Source: Streptomyces caniscabiei (GTDB lineage: Bacteria; Actinomycetota; Actinomycetes; Streptomycetales; Streptomycetaceae). From it: a stretch of 64,000 nucleotides of DNA. How positions within the stretch are numbered: position 1 is the stretch's first letter; each line of letters starts with the position of its first letter. The DNA lies in NCBI RefSeq assembly GCF_014930365.1, contig NZ_JABXWI010000004.1, forward strand, positions 496,001-560,000, in the 5' to 3' direction. The notes beneath the pieces are model-generated. The model was not told where the DNA came from. It did no database searches and saw nothing but the letters and a program-made list of their open reading frames with translations. Of the stretch, positions 16,953 to 25,477 are shown in pieces. The translations under genes and the position numbers were made by a program.

Positions 16953-18338
16953 TTGCACGCGAAGCCGTCGTCCACCCCTGAGCCCCAGAGCGAGTCCCCG
17001 GCGTTCGAGGCTGTGCCCCGGGAGCTGCCGCCCGCGGAGTCCTTCGACGCGCTCGGGCTGCCGCCGGAGCTGCTGCGGACCATGACCGAGCTGGGGGTGC
17101 GGGAGCCCTTCCCGATCCAGGCGGCGACCCTGCCGAACGCGCTCGCCGGACGGGACGTCCTCGGCCGGGCGCGGACCGGCTCGGGCAAGACGCTGGCGTT
17201 CGGGCTCGCGCTCCTGGTCCGGACGGCCGGGCAGCGGGCGGAGTCGAAGCGGCCCCTGGCCCTGGTCCTGGTGCCGACCCGGGAGCTCGCACAGCAGGTG
17301 GACGACGCGCTCACGCCGTACGCGCGGACCCTGGGCGTACGGCTGACGACCGTGGTCGGCGGGCTGTCGATCAACAAGCAGCAGGCGGCGCTGCGGGCCG
17401 GCGCCGAGGTGGTCGTCGCGACTCCCGGGCGGCTGGCCGACCTGGTGTCGCGCCGGGACTGCCACCTGGACCGGGTACGGATCACGGTGCTGGACGAGGC
17501 GGACCAGATGTGCGACCTGGGGTTCCTGCCGCAGGTCTCGGAGATCCTGGACCAGGTCCGCCCCGACGGGCAGCGGCTGCTGTTCTCCGCCACCCTCGAC
17601 CGCGATGTCGACCAGCTGGTGCGCGGCCACCTGAACGACCCGGTGCTCGCCTCCGTCGACCGGGCCGCGGGCTCGGTCACCACGATGGAGCACCATGTGC
17701 TGAACATCCACCCCGCCGACAAGTACGCGACCGCGACCGAGATCGCCGCGCGGGACGGCCGGGTGCTGATGTTCCTCGACACCAAGGCGGGGGTGGACCA
17801 GTTCACCCGCCATCTGCGGGCCAGCGGCGTACGGGCCGCCGCCCTGCACAGCGGCAAGTCGCAGCCCCAACGCACGCATACGCTCGGGCAGTTCAAGGAC
17901 GGCGCGGTCACCGTGCTGGTCGCCACCAACGTCGCGGCCCGGGGCATCCACATCGACGCGCTCGACCTCGTCGTCAACGTCGACCCGCCCGCCGACGCCA
18001 AGGACTATCTGCACCGCGGCGGGCGCACGGCCCGGGCCGGGGAGTCCGGGAAGGTCGTCACCCTGGTCACGCCCAACCAGCGGCGCGACGTCAACCGGAT
18101 GATGTCCGAGGCCAAGATCCGGCCGACGGTCACCCAAGTACGGTCCGGCGAGGCGCAGTTGACCGCCATCACCGGGGCGAAGCGGCCTCCGGCCGACACG
18201 AGATCCAGCGGGGGCAACGCGCCCTTCCGGGGCCTCGGCACCCGGCCCGGCCGCCCCGCGAAGGAGTCCCGCAAGACCGCCGAGGCCCGGAAGACGGCGG
18301 AGGCCCGCGCGGCCGCCCGGGTACGCAAGGGCCGCTGA
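16953..18338 (+). CDS. DEAD-box ATP-dependent RNA helicase
   Basis: A 461-residue DEAD-box helicase. It has a Q motif (FPIQAATLPNAL), motif I ARTGSGKT (about residue 72), motif II DEAD at about residue 181 (VLDEADQM), motif III FSATLD, and motif VI HRGGRTARAGESG. A basic Lys/Arg/Ala tail forms the last 40 residues. It unwinds structured RNA, with probable roles in ribosome assembly, RNA decay or cold adaptation. The TTG start at 16953 is supported by AGGAAAGG seven bases upstream. The rare start codon and the structured leader suggest controlled translation. Confidence 0.93.
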   Translation: MHAKPSSTPEPQSESPAFEAVPRELPPAESFDALGLPPELLRTMTELGVREPFPIQAATLPNALAGRDVLGRARTGSGKTLAFGLALLVRTAGQRAESKRPLALVLVPTRELAQQVDDALTPYARTLGVRLTTVVGGLSINKQQAALRAGAEVVVATPGRLADLVSRRDCHLDRVRITVLDEADQMCDLGFLPQVSEILDQVRPDGQRLLFSATLDRDVDQLVRGHLNDPVLASVDRAAGSVTTMEHHVLNIHPADKYATATEIAARDGRVLMFLDTKAGVDQFTRHLRASGVRAAALHSGKSQPQRTHTLGQFKDGAVTVLVATNVAARGIHIDALDLVVNVDPPADAKDYLHRGGRTARAGESGKVVTLVTPNQRRDVNRMMSEAKIRPTVTQVRSGEAQLTAITGAKRPPADTRSSGGNAPFRGLGTRPGRPAKESRKTAEARKTAEARAAARVRKGR

Positions 18339-18459
18339 CGCCTGCGCGCGGGCGGGGGGCGGAGGCGGCTCCTTCCGGGCGCGGCCGCCGCTCAGGCACC
18401 GTTTCACACGTCCTTCCGCAGGCCAAGCAAGGGAAGGCTGTCGCCTTTCCACGACCGGT

Positions 18460-18872
18460 CTACTCGTCACCCCGGTATATCGGGAGATCACTGAACGCCA
18501 GCAACGCCTGAACCGGCCCGACCACCTGTCTCCGCTCATCACTGAGCTGATCCACAATGACGCTGCTGCCGGCCCAACTGCTTCCGCACTCCGCGACCAT
18601 GTCCCTGACTGCGGCTGCCTGATTTCCGGTCTCGATCCAGTCGCCGGGGCCCAGAGCAGACCGCTGAAGCCGAAGGCGGTGTCGTTGATTCCGATAATCC
18701 GGCCCTGCCCGAGCCCCACCTTCTCGCCGGGCAACAACCCGTACCCCTTACGAACCGGAACGAAGCCGACCCCCAGCTCCACCGCGGCGGCGGAACCGAG
18801 GAGGAACCCCCGTGCCTGGAGGCCATAGACCGCGCGGCCTTGGTCAAGGACCGGACTCTGTTGCTGAGTTCG
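18460..18872 (-). pseudogene. Broken phosphoribosyltransferase-domain gene
   Basis: On the minus strand one frame encodes YGLQARGFLLGSAAAVELGV and GFVPVRKGYGLLPGEKV, the start of a PRTase fold. The reading then must shift frame to continue as PDYRNQRHRLRLQRSALGPG, DWIETGNQAAAVRDMVAECG and a complete C-terminus ending at the stop 18460-18462. Beyond the frameshift, the hydrophobic strand normally found just before the PRPP loop (DWIETGNQ) is missing, so about six codons appear deleted. An in-frame stop at 18873-18875 also cuts the N-terminal part. I read this as a decayed copy of a small Streptomyces PRTase-like gene. Two sequencing errors are less likely, because both a shift and a deletion are required. 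Confidence 0.75.
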
Positions 18873-18991
18873 TCAGCCGACGAGTCGGTGGCTGAGGCGC
18901 TCGAGTCGGCTGGTGGGGGGCTTGCGTAGGTCGGTGGGGTCTGTACGCTCACCTCACCGGTGTAATTGATGTTGAGATCGGTGGGGGACGG

Positions 18992-20101
18992 GTGGCTGGC
19001 GAAGCCGTGCGGTTGCTGGACAGGTTCGGCCGCCGTTACGCCGTCGCCGTACGCGTCGCGACCCTGCCGCCCATCGGGGCGGTCGCCCTGCTGAAGGCCT
19101 CGGCCGGCGAGTTCGCGGCCACAGCGCTGACGGTTGCCGTCGCCGTGGCCTGGACGTGCGCGCAGGGATGGCTGCAGCGGACGGCCACCGTGCCGGTCGC
19201 CCTGGATGTGGCCGTGTTGCTGGGTTTGTGCCTGAGCGTCTTCTGGAACGGCGCGGTGGAGGACAGCAACACCGCGTGGCTTCGGCTGCTGGTCACGTTC
19301 GCGTGCGTGACGTGGCAGTGGTACACCACGCCGCTGGCCGGCATCGTCGCGGCACTGGTGACCTGCGGCTCGATGCTCGTCGTCTTCGCCGTGGCCGGGC
19401 AGAACCCGACCTCGTCGCTGATGTGGGTGCTGGTGATGGCCGGCATGTCCAGGGCTGCCTGGACAGTCGTCGTTCGCGCGGCCCAACGAGCCGACCGCAT
19501 GGCCACCGAGGCCGAACGGGCACGTCGCGAGGCCGCGGTGGTGGCGGCCGTACGTGCCGAGGAGCGTGAGCTCGCGAACTCCCTGCACGACACGGCGGCC
19601 ACCACGTTGCTGATGGTCGGCACCGGGCAGGTGCCGGCGGGGGCGAGTTGGCTGGCACCGCAGGCCCGCCGTGATCTGGCGCGGTTGCGTTCCTCTGCCG
19701 GTGGGCGCAGACCGGAACAGGCCGACCTCGTCGACCTGCTGCGGGCCGGTCTCGACGCCGGCCACCTGACCGTCGAGCTCGACGCACCGCCTGCGTTGCC
19801 GTTGCCGTTCGACGTGGCCGGCGCGATCAAGGGTGCGGTCGGAGAGGCCCTCAACAACGTGCGCCGTCACGCCGGGACGGACCGGGCGCTGGTTCGGCTG
19901 CACGGCGGTCCGAGCGCACTGCGGGTCGAGATCTCCGACGAGGGCAAGGGATTCGCTGTCACCAAGGGTGCTTCGACCACCCGACGTGGGCTTCGTGAGT
20001 CCGTGCACGGACGGATGGAACGGGTTGGGGGCACGGCCACGGTCATCTCGGCCGAGGGGGCGGGCACGATGGTGCGGCTGGAGTGGCGGTCCGATGAGTG
20101 A
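18992..20101 (+). CDS. Membrane sensor histidine kinase
   Basis: A 369-residue protein with about five hydrophobic segments in residues 15-165, then a short linker and a kinase core. The dimerisation helix contains ANSLHDTAATTLL, where His followed by Asp resembles the HisKA_3 phospho-acceptor. The ATPase part has an N-box (GEALNNVRRHAG) and a G-box (DEGKGFAV), with a final TMVRLEW strand. The GTG at 18992 follows GGGGGA. It overlaps the next gene by 8 bases and should phosphorylate the response regulator at 21176. The signal is unknown; no periplasmic sensor domain is evident, so a membrane or envelope signal is possible. Confidence 0.85.
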   Translation: MAGEAVRLLDRFGRRYAVAVRVATLPPIGAVALLKASAGEFAATALTVAVAVAWTCAQGWLQRTATVPVALDVAVLLGLCLSVFWNGAVEDSNTAWLRLLVTFACVTWQWYTTPLAGIVAALVTCGSMLVVFAVAGQNPTSSLMWVLVMAGMSRAAWTVVVRAAQRADRMATEAERARREAAVVAAVRAEERELANSLHDTAATTLLMVGTGQVPAGASWLAPQARRDLARLRSSAGGRRPEQADLVDLLRAGLDAGHLTVELDAPPALPLPFDVAGAIKGAVGEALNNVRRHAGTDRALVRLHGGPSALRVEISDEGKGFAVTKGASTTRRGLRESVHGRMERVGGTATVISAEGAGTMVRLEWRSDE

Positions 20102-21191
20102 CGACGAAACGAGAGCGCAGCTGCAGCGTGGTCTGCGGATCGCCACGCTGATCCTCGCCGTGCTGACGGTGGACGTGCTCGGCCTGATCCACCTGTTGCA
20201 GGGCCTGGAGTCCCACGACTTGCCGGCGGCACAGTTCGCTGCCTTCGCCGCGCTGACCGCGGTGCTGGCCACCGAGGCTGTCCTGGTTGTGCGGCGGCGG
20301 TCTTGGCGCACCGGGCGCCGGATCGTCATCGCCGTCGTACTCGCCGCGTCCGCATTGTCTTACCTGACCTTGCCGGACGGCATGACGTCGACCACTGTGG
20401 ACTGGTTGTTCGGAGCGGCGAACTGGGCTGGCGCCGTGGTCCTGCTCGATCGTCCTTTCAGGATTTTCCTGGGGTTCCTGGTGACGCACGAACTACTCGC
20501 GCTGGCAAACCTGCTGGTGTTCCACGAGGTGAACCGGGCGGCGCTGGTGCGGTTCACCACGGGCTCGGTGACGGTGTTCGGGTTGCCGCTGCTCATGGCC
20601 GTGGTGGCGGCGGTGCTGGGCGGGATCGCCACCGAGGCCGCCAGGTCCGCTCGCGAGCTCGAACTGGCGCGGACCGCGGATGCTGCCGCGTCAGCCGCGC
20701 ATCGACGCCGCACCCAGCGGTTCGCCGAGTTGAGCGGCACGACCGTGCCGCTGTTGACCGGCCTCGCCGACGGGTCGCTCGAGCCGTCGGATCCGGCGGT
20801 GCAACGCAGTTGCGCTATCGAGGCGTCCCGGATGCGCCGGCTGTTCGCCGAGACGGATACGGTCGACAACCCGCTGCTGCACGAGCTGCGCCACTGCGCG
20901 GAGATCGCGGACCGTAAGGGGGTCGAGGTCGAGCTGGACGCGCGTGGCCAGTGGCCGACGCCACCGGTGGCCGTCCGGCGGGACCTGACCGACGCCGCGC
21001 TCACCGCACTCGCGACGGCGGGCTCCTGGGCGCGGGTCACCGTGGTCGGCAGCGCTGATGCGGTGTCGGTCAGCGTAGTCGCGGACTGCGCCGAACACAC
21101 GGTGCCGTCGCCGGCCACGCCGGACGTGCGGATTGAGATCTTCGGCAGCGGCGGAACAATGTGGATGGAGGCCCAGTGGCAGCCGAGTTGA
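20094..21191 (+). CDS. Degenerate histidine-kinase-like membrane protein
   Basis: A 365-residue protein with four to six hydrophobic segments (residues 20-195), then a helical linker (RRRTQRFAELSGTTVPLLTG) and an ATPase-like C-terminus. Compared with the preceding kinase, the region that should be the dimerisation helix lacks the acceptor His-Asp pair. The ATPase part (TDAALTALATAGSWARVTVV) lacks a recognisable N-box Asn and G-box glycines. It therefore looks like a pseudokinase partner that could form a hetero-oligomer with the upstream kinase. The ATG at 20094 overlaps the kinase stop, and the end overlaps the regulator start by 16 bases. Confidence 0.75.
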   Translation: MSDDETRAQLQRGLRIATLILAVLTVDVLGLIHLLQGLESHDLPAAQFAAFAALTAVLATEAVLVVRRRSWRTGRRIVIAVVLAASALSYLTLPDGMTSTTVDWLFGAANWAGAVVLLDRPFRIFLGFLVTHELLALANLLVFHEVNRAALVRFTTGSVTVFGLPLLMAVVAAVLGGIATEAARSARELELARTADAAASAAHRRRTQRFAELSGTTVPLLTGLADGSLEPSDPAVQRSCAIEASRMRRLFAETDTVDNPLLHELRHCAEIADRKGVEVELDARGQWPTPPVAVRRDLTDAALTALATAGSWARVTVVGSADAVSVSVVADCAEHTVPSPATPDVRIEIFGSGGTMWMEAQWQPS

Positions 21192-21844
21192 TCACGGCCG
21201 TGATCGTGGACGACCACGCGGCGATCGCGGCGGGGGTGCGGTACTGGTGCGAGCAGGCAGATCCGCCGATCGGTCTGCTCGACGCGGGCGACCGCCTCGC
21301 CGGCGTGTGGACCGGCGAGGGCGCCGACGCCGACGTGGTGATCTTCGACCTGGAACTGGTGCCCGGCAGACCAGACTTCGGCGAGCTCCGCCGGCTCGTC
21401 GACAGCGGTCGGCGGGTGGTCGTGTACTCACAGCACGCCGACAACGCCACGGCGATCAAATGCATCGACCTCGGCGCGTTGGCTTATCTGACCAAACGCG
21501 AAGGCCCAGAGCACCTCGTCCCCGCCGTCAGGGCCGCCGCCGAGGGCCGGTCCTACACCGCGCCGTCGCTGTCCGGCGCGCTCGCCGCGGACGACACCCC
21601 CGACCGGCCGCGCCTGTCGCCGCGCGAGGCCGAGGTGCTGCGGGCATGGTTCGCCTCCTCCTCCAAGGAACTCGTCGCCACGAAGCTTCACATCACCGCG
21701 AAGACCGTCGACACCTACATCGCCAGGGTCCGGGTGAAGTACGCGAACGTCGGACGGGCCGCGCGCACCAAGAGCGAACTCATCACCCGAGCACTCGACG
21801 ACGGCGTCATCACGCTGGCCGAGCTGAACGAGACCACGCCGTGA
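21176..21844 (+). CDS. LuxR-type (NarL-family) response regulator
   Basis: A 222-residue regulator. The receiver domain starts ITAVIVDDHAAIAAG (acidic pair), has the probable phospho-Asp in VVIFDLEL and the conserved Lys in YLTKREG. The C-terminal LuxR helix-turn-helix runs from RLSPREAEVLRAWF to KTVDTYIARVRVKY. I chose the GTG at 21176, four bases after GGAGG; a GTG at 21161 is an alternative. It is the output of the two upstream membrane proteins. Targets may include the lipoprotein and the secreted amidase-like gene across the IS scar, but nothing in the sequence proves this. Confidence 0.9.
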   Translation: MAAELITAVIVDDHAAIAAGVRYWCEQADPPIGLLDAGDRLAGVWTGEGADADVVIFDLELVPGRPDFGELRRLVDSGRRVVVYSQHADNATAIKCIDLGALAYLTKREGPEHLVPAVRAAAEGRSYTAPSLSGALAADDTPDRPRLSPREAEVLRAWFASSSKELVATKLHITAKTVDTYIARVRVKYANVGRAARTKSELITRALDDGVITLAELNETTP

Positions 21845-21849
21845 GGCGT

Positions 21850-22075
21850 TACCCAGCACGTCCGAGGACAACGCTCGGCGCCTGTTTGGGAAAGGTGCCG
21901 GCGAGAACACGGCGGTGCAGCTCACGCAGCAGCGGGGCTTCCGCGGGATGCGCCAGGTCTTGAGCTGGGCGTTGGCGCGTTCGCCGGGTCCCGCGCACGG
22001 GCGTGGCCGTACCATGCCGGTGATCATCAACCTGTGGTCGGCAAGAAGCGTTGCCTGCCAACGCATCCAGCCCAG
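21850..22075 (-). mobile_element. IS5-like transposase C-terminal remnant
   Basis: The minus strand encodes GPGERANAQLKTWRIPRKPR, which closely matches the conserved C-terminal block of IS5-group transposases of Streptomyces (ERANAQLKTW followed by LRKLRC). No N-terminal DDE part and no terminal inverted repeats are visible. It is a scar left beside the two-component genes. Confidence 0.65.
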
Positions 22076-22094
22076 GATGAAAGAGCTCAGTCAG

Positions 22095-22240
22095 GCGAGA
22101 ACGGTCAGTCCGGCCTTGTGCAACGGGTTGAGCGCGTCCGCCATGGCGTTGTCGTAGTCGTCGTCTGTGGACCCACCGAGGCGTCGGCCTCGGCGAGGCG
22201 CTGGGTGTAGCGCACCGCCCGGTGCTGCCGGGTCAGGCGG
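22095..22240 (-). mobile_element. IS3-family OrfB (integrase) C-terminal remnant
   Basis: The minus strand encodes YTQRLAEADASVG and then, after a frame change, DDYDNAMADALNPLHKAGLT. Both match the last conserved part of IS3-family OrfB proteins (YTxRLAEAG...SVG and DSYDNAMAEALNSLYK). The frame change and the absence of OrfA show that it is dead. It abuts the IS5-like scar and the 3' end of the lipoprotein gene. Confidence 0.65.
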
Positions 22241-23462
22241 TGGGCGGAACGGCCGTGCCCCGCAAGTTGAACTCGATGCCGAGCTGTTCCGCCAGCCCGG
22301 GCACGGCGATCTCGGTGACCAGGTTTCCGGTGGCGCGGTCGAACTGCTTGATCTTGATGGGTGTCTCGCCGTCGAACGTCTCCTGGATCAGGTGTATCGA
22401 CCGGTCCGTGAAGATCGCCTGGCTGGACGAATTGTTGCCCGAGGTGAACCTTGTGTCGAACCGCGGCTCGGTGACCCCGGAGGCGATTCCGGTACTCATG
22501 ATCCGGCCATCGGCGGCGAGCCATTCGAGGTGACCACCGCGGACCGCCCGTGCGTCGTAGGACTTCTGGGAGAACGTCTCGGGGTCGACCAGTTTCTCGG
22601 CGATGGGGCGTCCCTGGACGTCGACGAGGGGCTGTTCGGTGTACTCACCGTTGCTGGTGTCCCACGAAACGATGGTCATGTGGGGCTTGCCGTCGGCGTC
22701 GGCGTAGTCGGAAAGGAACGTGATGACACCGTCGTGACACGGCACGTGACGGTTGTGGTCTCCCGCGTCGAAGGCTCCTCGCCAGGCGAGGGCCTTTTCC
22801 TGTCCTTCGGTTGCCGGATACAGCCGGGAAAGCAGCTCCGGATGCGCACTGGGATCGACCTTCGAGCGCATGCCAGGAATCTTGGACGAATCCGCGAAAT
22901 GAGCTCCCCCGTCGGTGGCGATTCCATTGAGGACACCGCCGCACAGCGCGTTCATGAAGTAGTTTCCTTCGACCTGGTAGAGCTGGGAACCGGTCGAAGT
23001 GGTGACGGCTACCTGGTTGGCGTAGCCGGATTCGGAGAATCCTTCGTTGTAGACCGAGACGAAACCCTTGTTGTCCGGCAGCGCGAAGGCCGACTGCTGA
23101 TGCCCTGCCTTCTTGTTCTCGAAACTGACCAGACCGTCCTTGCCGAGGATGTAGTCGCGTGTGTCGTCGCTGAAGAACAGCCCGGTCTCCGACCACACGA
23201 TATGCGGCTCGGTCATGCCGTTGGTCTCGATCAGCCGTTTGCTGCCGTCCGCCTGCACCAGGACCAGATAGGCCGGCTGCTCCTTCTTCGAGCTCTTCTC
23301 GACGGAGGTGTCCGGGCTGAGGTAGAACGCGACGACGGTTTCGCCGAGCTTCACCACATCGGGATCGGCGATGTTCACCGCTGCTCCGCCGTCAGGCGAC
23401 GTGCAGGCCGTCACGGCCAGAATCGCACCGGCAGCAAGCGCGATGGGTCGGGGAATCCGCAC
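22233..23462 (-). CDS. Secreted lipoprotein of unknown function
   Basis: A 409-residue protein with a lipoprotein signal: a short basic N-terminus, a hydrophobic stretch and the lipobox LAVTAC placing the lipidated Cys at residue 20. The mature part contains repeated short beta-strand blocks such as HIVWSETGLFFSDD, LSDYADADGKPHMTIVSWD and GGHLEWLAADGRIMSTG, suggesting a beta-propeller. I do not recognise a family. The GTG start at 23462 follows GAGAGGA. It is downstream of, and codirectional with, a secreted amidase-like gene, and faces the two-component genes across IS scars. An envelope-associated role is inferred only from secretion. Confidence 0.8.
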   Translation of the reverse strand: MRIPRPIALAAGAILAVTACTSPDGGAAVNIADPDVVKLGETVVAFYLSPDTSVEKSSKKEQPAYLVLVQADGSKRLIETNGMTEPHIVWSETGLFFSDDTRDYILGKDGLVSFENKKAGHQQSAFALPDNKGFVSVYNEGFSESGYANQVAVTTSTGSQLYQVEGNYFMNALCGGVLNGIATDGGAHFADSSKIPGMRSKVDPSAHPELLSRLYPATEGQEKALAWRGAFDAGDHNRHVPCHDGVITFLSDYADADGKPHMTIVSWDTSNGEYTEQPLVDVQGRPIAEKLVDPETFSQKSYDARAVRGGHLEWLAADGRIMSTGIASGVTEPRFDTRFTSGNNSSSQAIFTDRSIHLIQETFDGETPIKIKQFDRATGNLVTEIAVPGLAEQLGIEFNLRGTAVPPTA

Positions 23463-23533
23463 CGGATCGAATCCTCTCAGACGGTGGGCGGTGCGACCTG
23501 CACCCGGCAGGCCGCACCGCGCATCGAACTTCG

Positions 23534-24139
23534 TTACTTGATGGTCTGGTACACCACGGTGCTGCCGTCATCCCTGATGTTGTCGGGGTAGACGCCCAGC
23601 CCGCCGTTCTTGTCCAAGTCGATGTTGACGGAATCCTTGTAGGCCTTCCACACCAGCTCGGAGCAGTTCAGCTTCCCGTTGTTGTTGTACTTGTTGTTCG
23701 CGAAGTTCTTGTCGTACGGCATGTTGCGGAACTTCTTGTAGGCGTGGTCGGCTGCCTTGTTGCGGCTGGACTGCTTTGCCTTGACGTACATCTTGTAGAT
23801 GGGGCCACACTTTTTCAGCGAGGACGCCGTGACGGACCTGCTTTTGCTGTCCTTGCCGGGCGCCTCCACGATCGTCTTCGTCGTGTAGTAGATGCCGACA
23901 TGGTTGTGCTTGAACACCTTGGTCTTGGCGTAGGAGTGGAAGACATCTCCCTTGTTCCGCGCGTTTCCGACCGTCTTCTTCGTCTTGCAGGCGCCGTCGT
24001 CAGAGGAAGCGATGCCGACCGGGCTCGACGCAGCCGTCTCCGCGGCCTGGGCGGGCGCGACGAGCAGGCCGGCCGTTGCCGTTCCTGCCACGACGGTGGC
24101 CGCCATGGACGAGGCGAGAATTCGCCTGATTTTGGACAT
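23534..24139 (-). CDS. Secreted permuted NlpC/P60 (YiiX/YycO-like) protein
   Basis: A 201-residue protein with a clear signal peptide (MSKIRRILASSMAATVVAG, cleavage probably after QAAE). The mature domain shows the order of a permuted papain-like amidase: GDVFHSYAKT, then HNHVGIYYTTKTIVEAPG with the His near residue 80, and later KLNCSELVWKAYKD with the candidate nucleophile Cys near residue 156. Members of this group hydrolyse amide bonds in cell-wall peptides or lipids. The unusually Lys- and Asn-rich composition differs from neighbouring genes and suggests acquisition. The ATG at 24139 has AGGGGG seven bases upstream. An inverted repeat lies at 24213. Confidence 0.72.
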   Translation of the reverse strand: MSKIRRILASSMAATVVAGTATAGLLVAPAQAAETAASSPVGIASSDDGACKTKKTVGNARNKGDVFHSYAKTKVFKHNHVGIYYTTKTIVEAPGKDSKSRSVTASSLKKCGPIYKMYVKAKQSSRNKAADHAYKKFRNMPYDKNFANNKYNNNGKLNCSELVWKAYKDSVNIDLDKNGGLGVYPDNIRDDGSTVVYQTIK

Positions 24140-24212
24140 GTGTAATCCCCCTCTGTAACCGGTGGACAGTGGTCCCAAGGAAAAGGCGCGTAGCGCGCAC
24201 AAACCCTCCGAT

Positions 24213-24232
24213 GTGACCACATGGATGGTCAC
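24213..24232. promoter_or_regulatory. Inverted repeat upstream of the secreted amidase-like gene
   Basis: GTGACC (24213-24218) and GGTCAC (24227-24232) form a perfect repeat with an 8-base gap, 74 bases upstream of the ATG at 24139. The site is a candidate operator for the nearby response regulator or another dimeric factor. No promoter hexamers convincing enough to report were found with it. Confidence 0.4.
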
Positions 24233-24429
24233 GATCAGACCTCTCTATTCCTGGAACCTCCAGTCCGTTTACGAAGATGACATTAAGCCGCCCGGGCACT
24301 CTCGTCTGTCGGGTGTTCACCTGACACGAAACGTCACGAGCCAGCTCGGCACACCCGACTTCGGCATCGGCGCCGAGGACAGCTCGCCGTTGTGGCTCAT
24401 CTCCACCCCGGTCGCCCCACCCACTCCCT

Positions 24430-24680
24430 TGGGGCCACGCTCCCGGGTCCCTGGACGCTCAACGACTTCGACTTCGCCGCCCAGCCCGGCGTCGATGAGA
24501 AACCCATTCGCGGCCTCGCGACGCGGCGCTTTCTCGACGACGCCTCCAACGCGTTGTTCGTCGGGCCGCCTGGGGTCGGCAAGACCATGGTCGCCACGGC
24601 ACTCGCTCGCGGCGCGGCCGAGGCCGGCAACCGGGTCTATTTCACCACCGCCGCCGACCTCGCCGCCCGCGACTCTGTTG
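24430..24680 (+). mobile_element. IS21-family IstB helper ATPase remnant
   Basis: An open frame (24392-24811) contains LNDFDFAAQPGVDEKPIRGL, then ATRRFLDDASNALFVG and PPGVGKTMVATALARGAAEAG with an intact Walker A, then RVYFTTAADLAAR. This is the central part of IS21 IstB-type ATPases. The similarity stops at about 24680, so the Walker B and C-terminal half are missing, and no IstA is present. The 24680-24878 stretch shows no gene I can support. Confidence 0.75.
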
Positions 24681-24878
24681 CATCGGGAGCGCCGCCCTCA
24701 GTGGTCTGGCAGGGTGGCACGACGACGACACTGTCGAGCGCGTCCACGACGCCCCTGCGCAGCGAGGCGTGTGAGGCCGACGACCGCAACACCGCGCCGA
24801 GCGCGGGCTGATCGCCTCCCGGTCCATCCGCACCGCCGACACCGACACTCTTGGCCGTCCACGTGGTTGCGCGAACAT

Positions 24879-25409
24879 TCAGGACCGCGATGGTGCGAAA
24901 CGGCCGTTGCCGTGGACCCGGCTCGACCATCCGAGGGGCCGGAAGACCTGGTCAGGGTCCGCTTCCCTTGACTCGGATCTCCGCCTGACGTGCTCAGTCA
25001 CGTTGTCCGTCTCAGCCGACTCGGCCCCGATGAGCGTGGTCAGCATCGCGTCCGAGTCGCTGTCGCTGAGCCCTGGGACGGTCCAGTGATTGCTCTGTGC
25101 GTGTTGGATGAACACCCGGTCGAGCGCCACGTGATAGCGCTCAACGTAGTGGGAAAGGTCGGAGAACCACAGCCACTTGCCGTCAGTGAGCAGGTGCAGT
25201 CCTCGGATGACGGCGCCCCTGGGACTGAGCACGTCACGGACGGCGCTGGGCGTGGCGATCAAGAGCGAGCCGCTACGGAGATAGCGGATCAGGTCGCGGC
25301 CGTGCTTCGACTCCGTGGCTCGCACAGCGCCCCGGAGCGACGGGCTGTCCGGCCGACCGTACTCCAGCTCCCTGAAGTCACCGAGGAAAGGGAACTTGTC
25401 GAGGTTCAC
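24879..25409 (-). CDS. Immunity-like protein of polymorphic-toxin type (orphan)
   Basis: A 176-residue protein starting NLDKFPFLGDFRELEYG, with RYLRSGSLLIATPSAVRDV and LLTDGKWLWFSDLSHYVERY. I recognise this pattern from small Streptomyces proteins found in arrays near secreted polymorphic toxins, where they are thought to be immunity proteins. That family normally ends around residue 120; the extra 50 residues here are Arg/Ser-rich and may be read-through into foreign DNA after truncation. The GTG at 25409 is preceded by GGCGAG. No cognate toxin gene is nearby, so it may be a relict. Confidence 0.6.
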   Translation of the reverse strand: MNLDKFPFLGDFRELEYGRPDSPSLRGAVRATESKHGRDLIRYLRSGSLLIATPSAVRDVLSPRGAVIRGLHLLTDGKWLWFSDLSHYVERYHVALDRVFIQHAQSNHWTVPGLSDSDSDAMLTTLIGAESAETDNVTEHVRRRSESREADPDQVFRPLGWSSRVHGNGRFAPSRS

Positions 25410-25477
25410 CTCGCCGAGCCTGGAGCACGCTCCGGAAGGTCCCGGTCGAGATCACAAACACGCTCTCGTCCTGTTCT

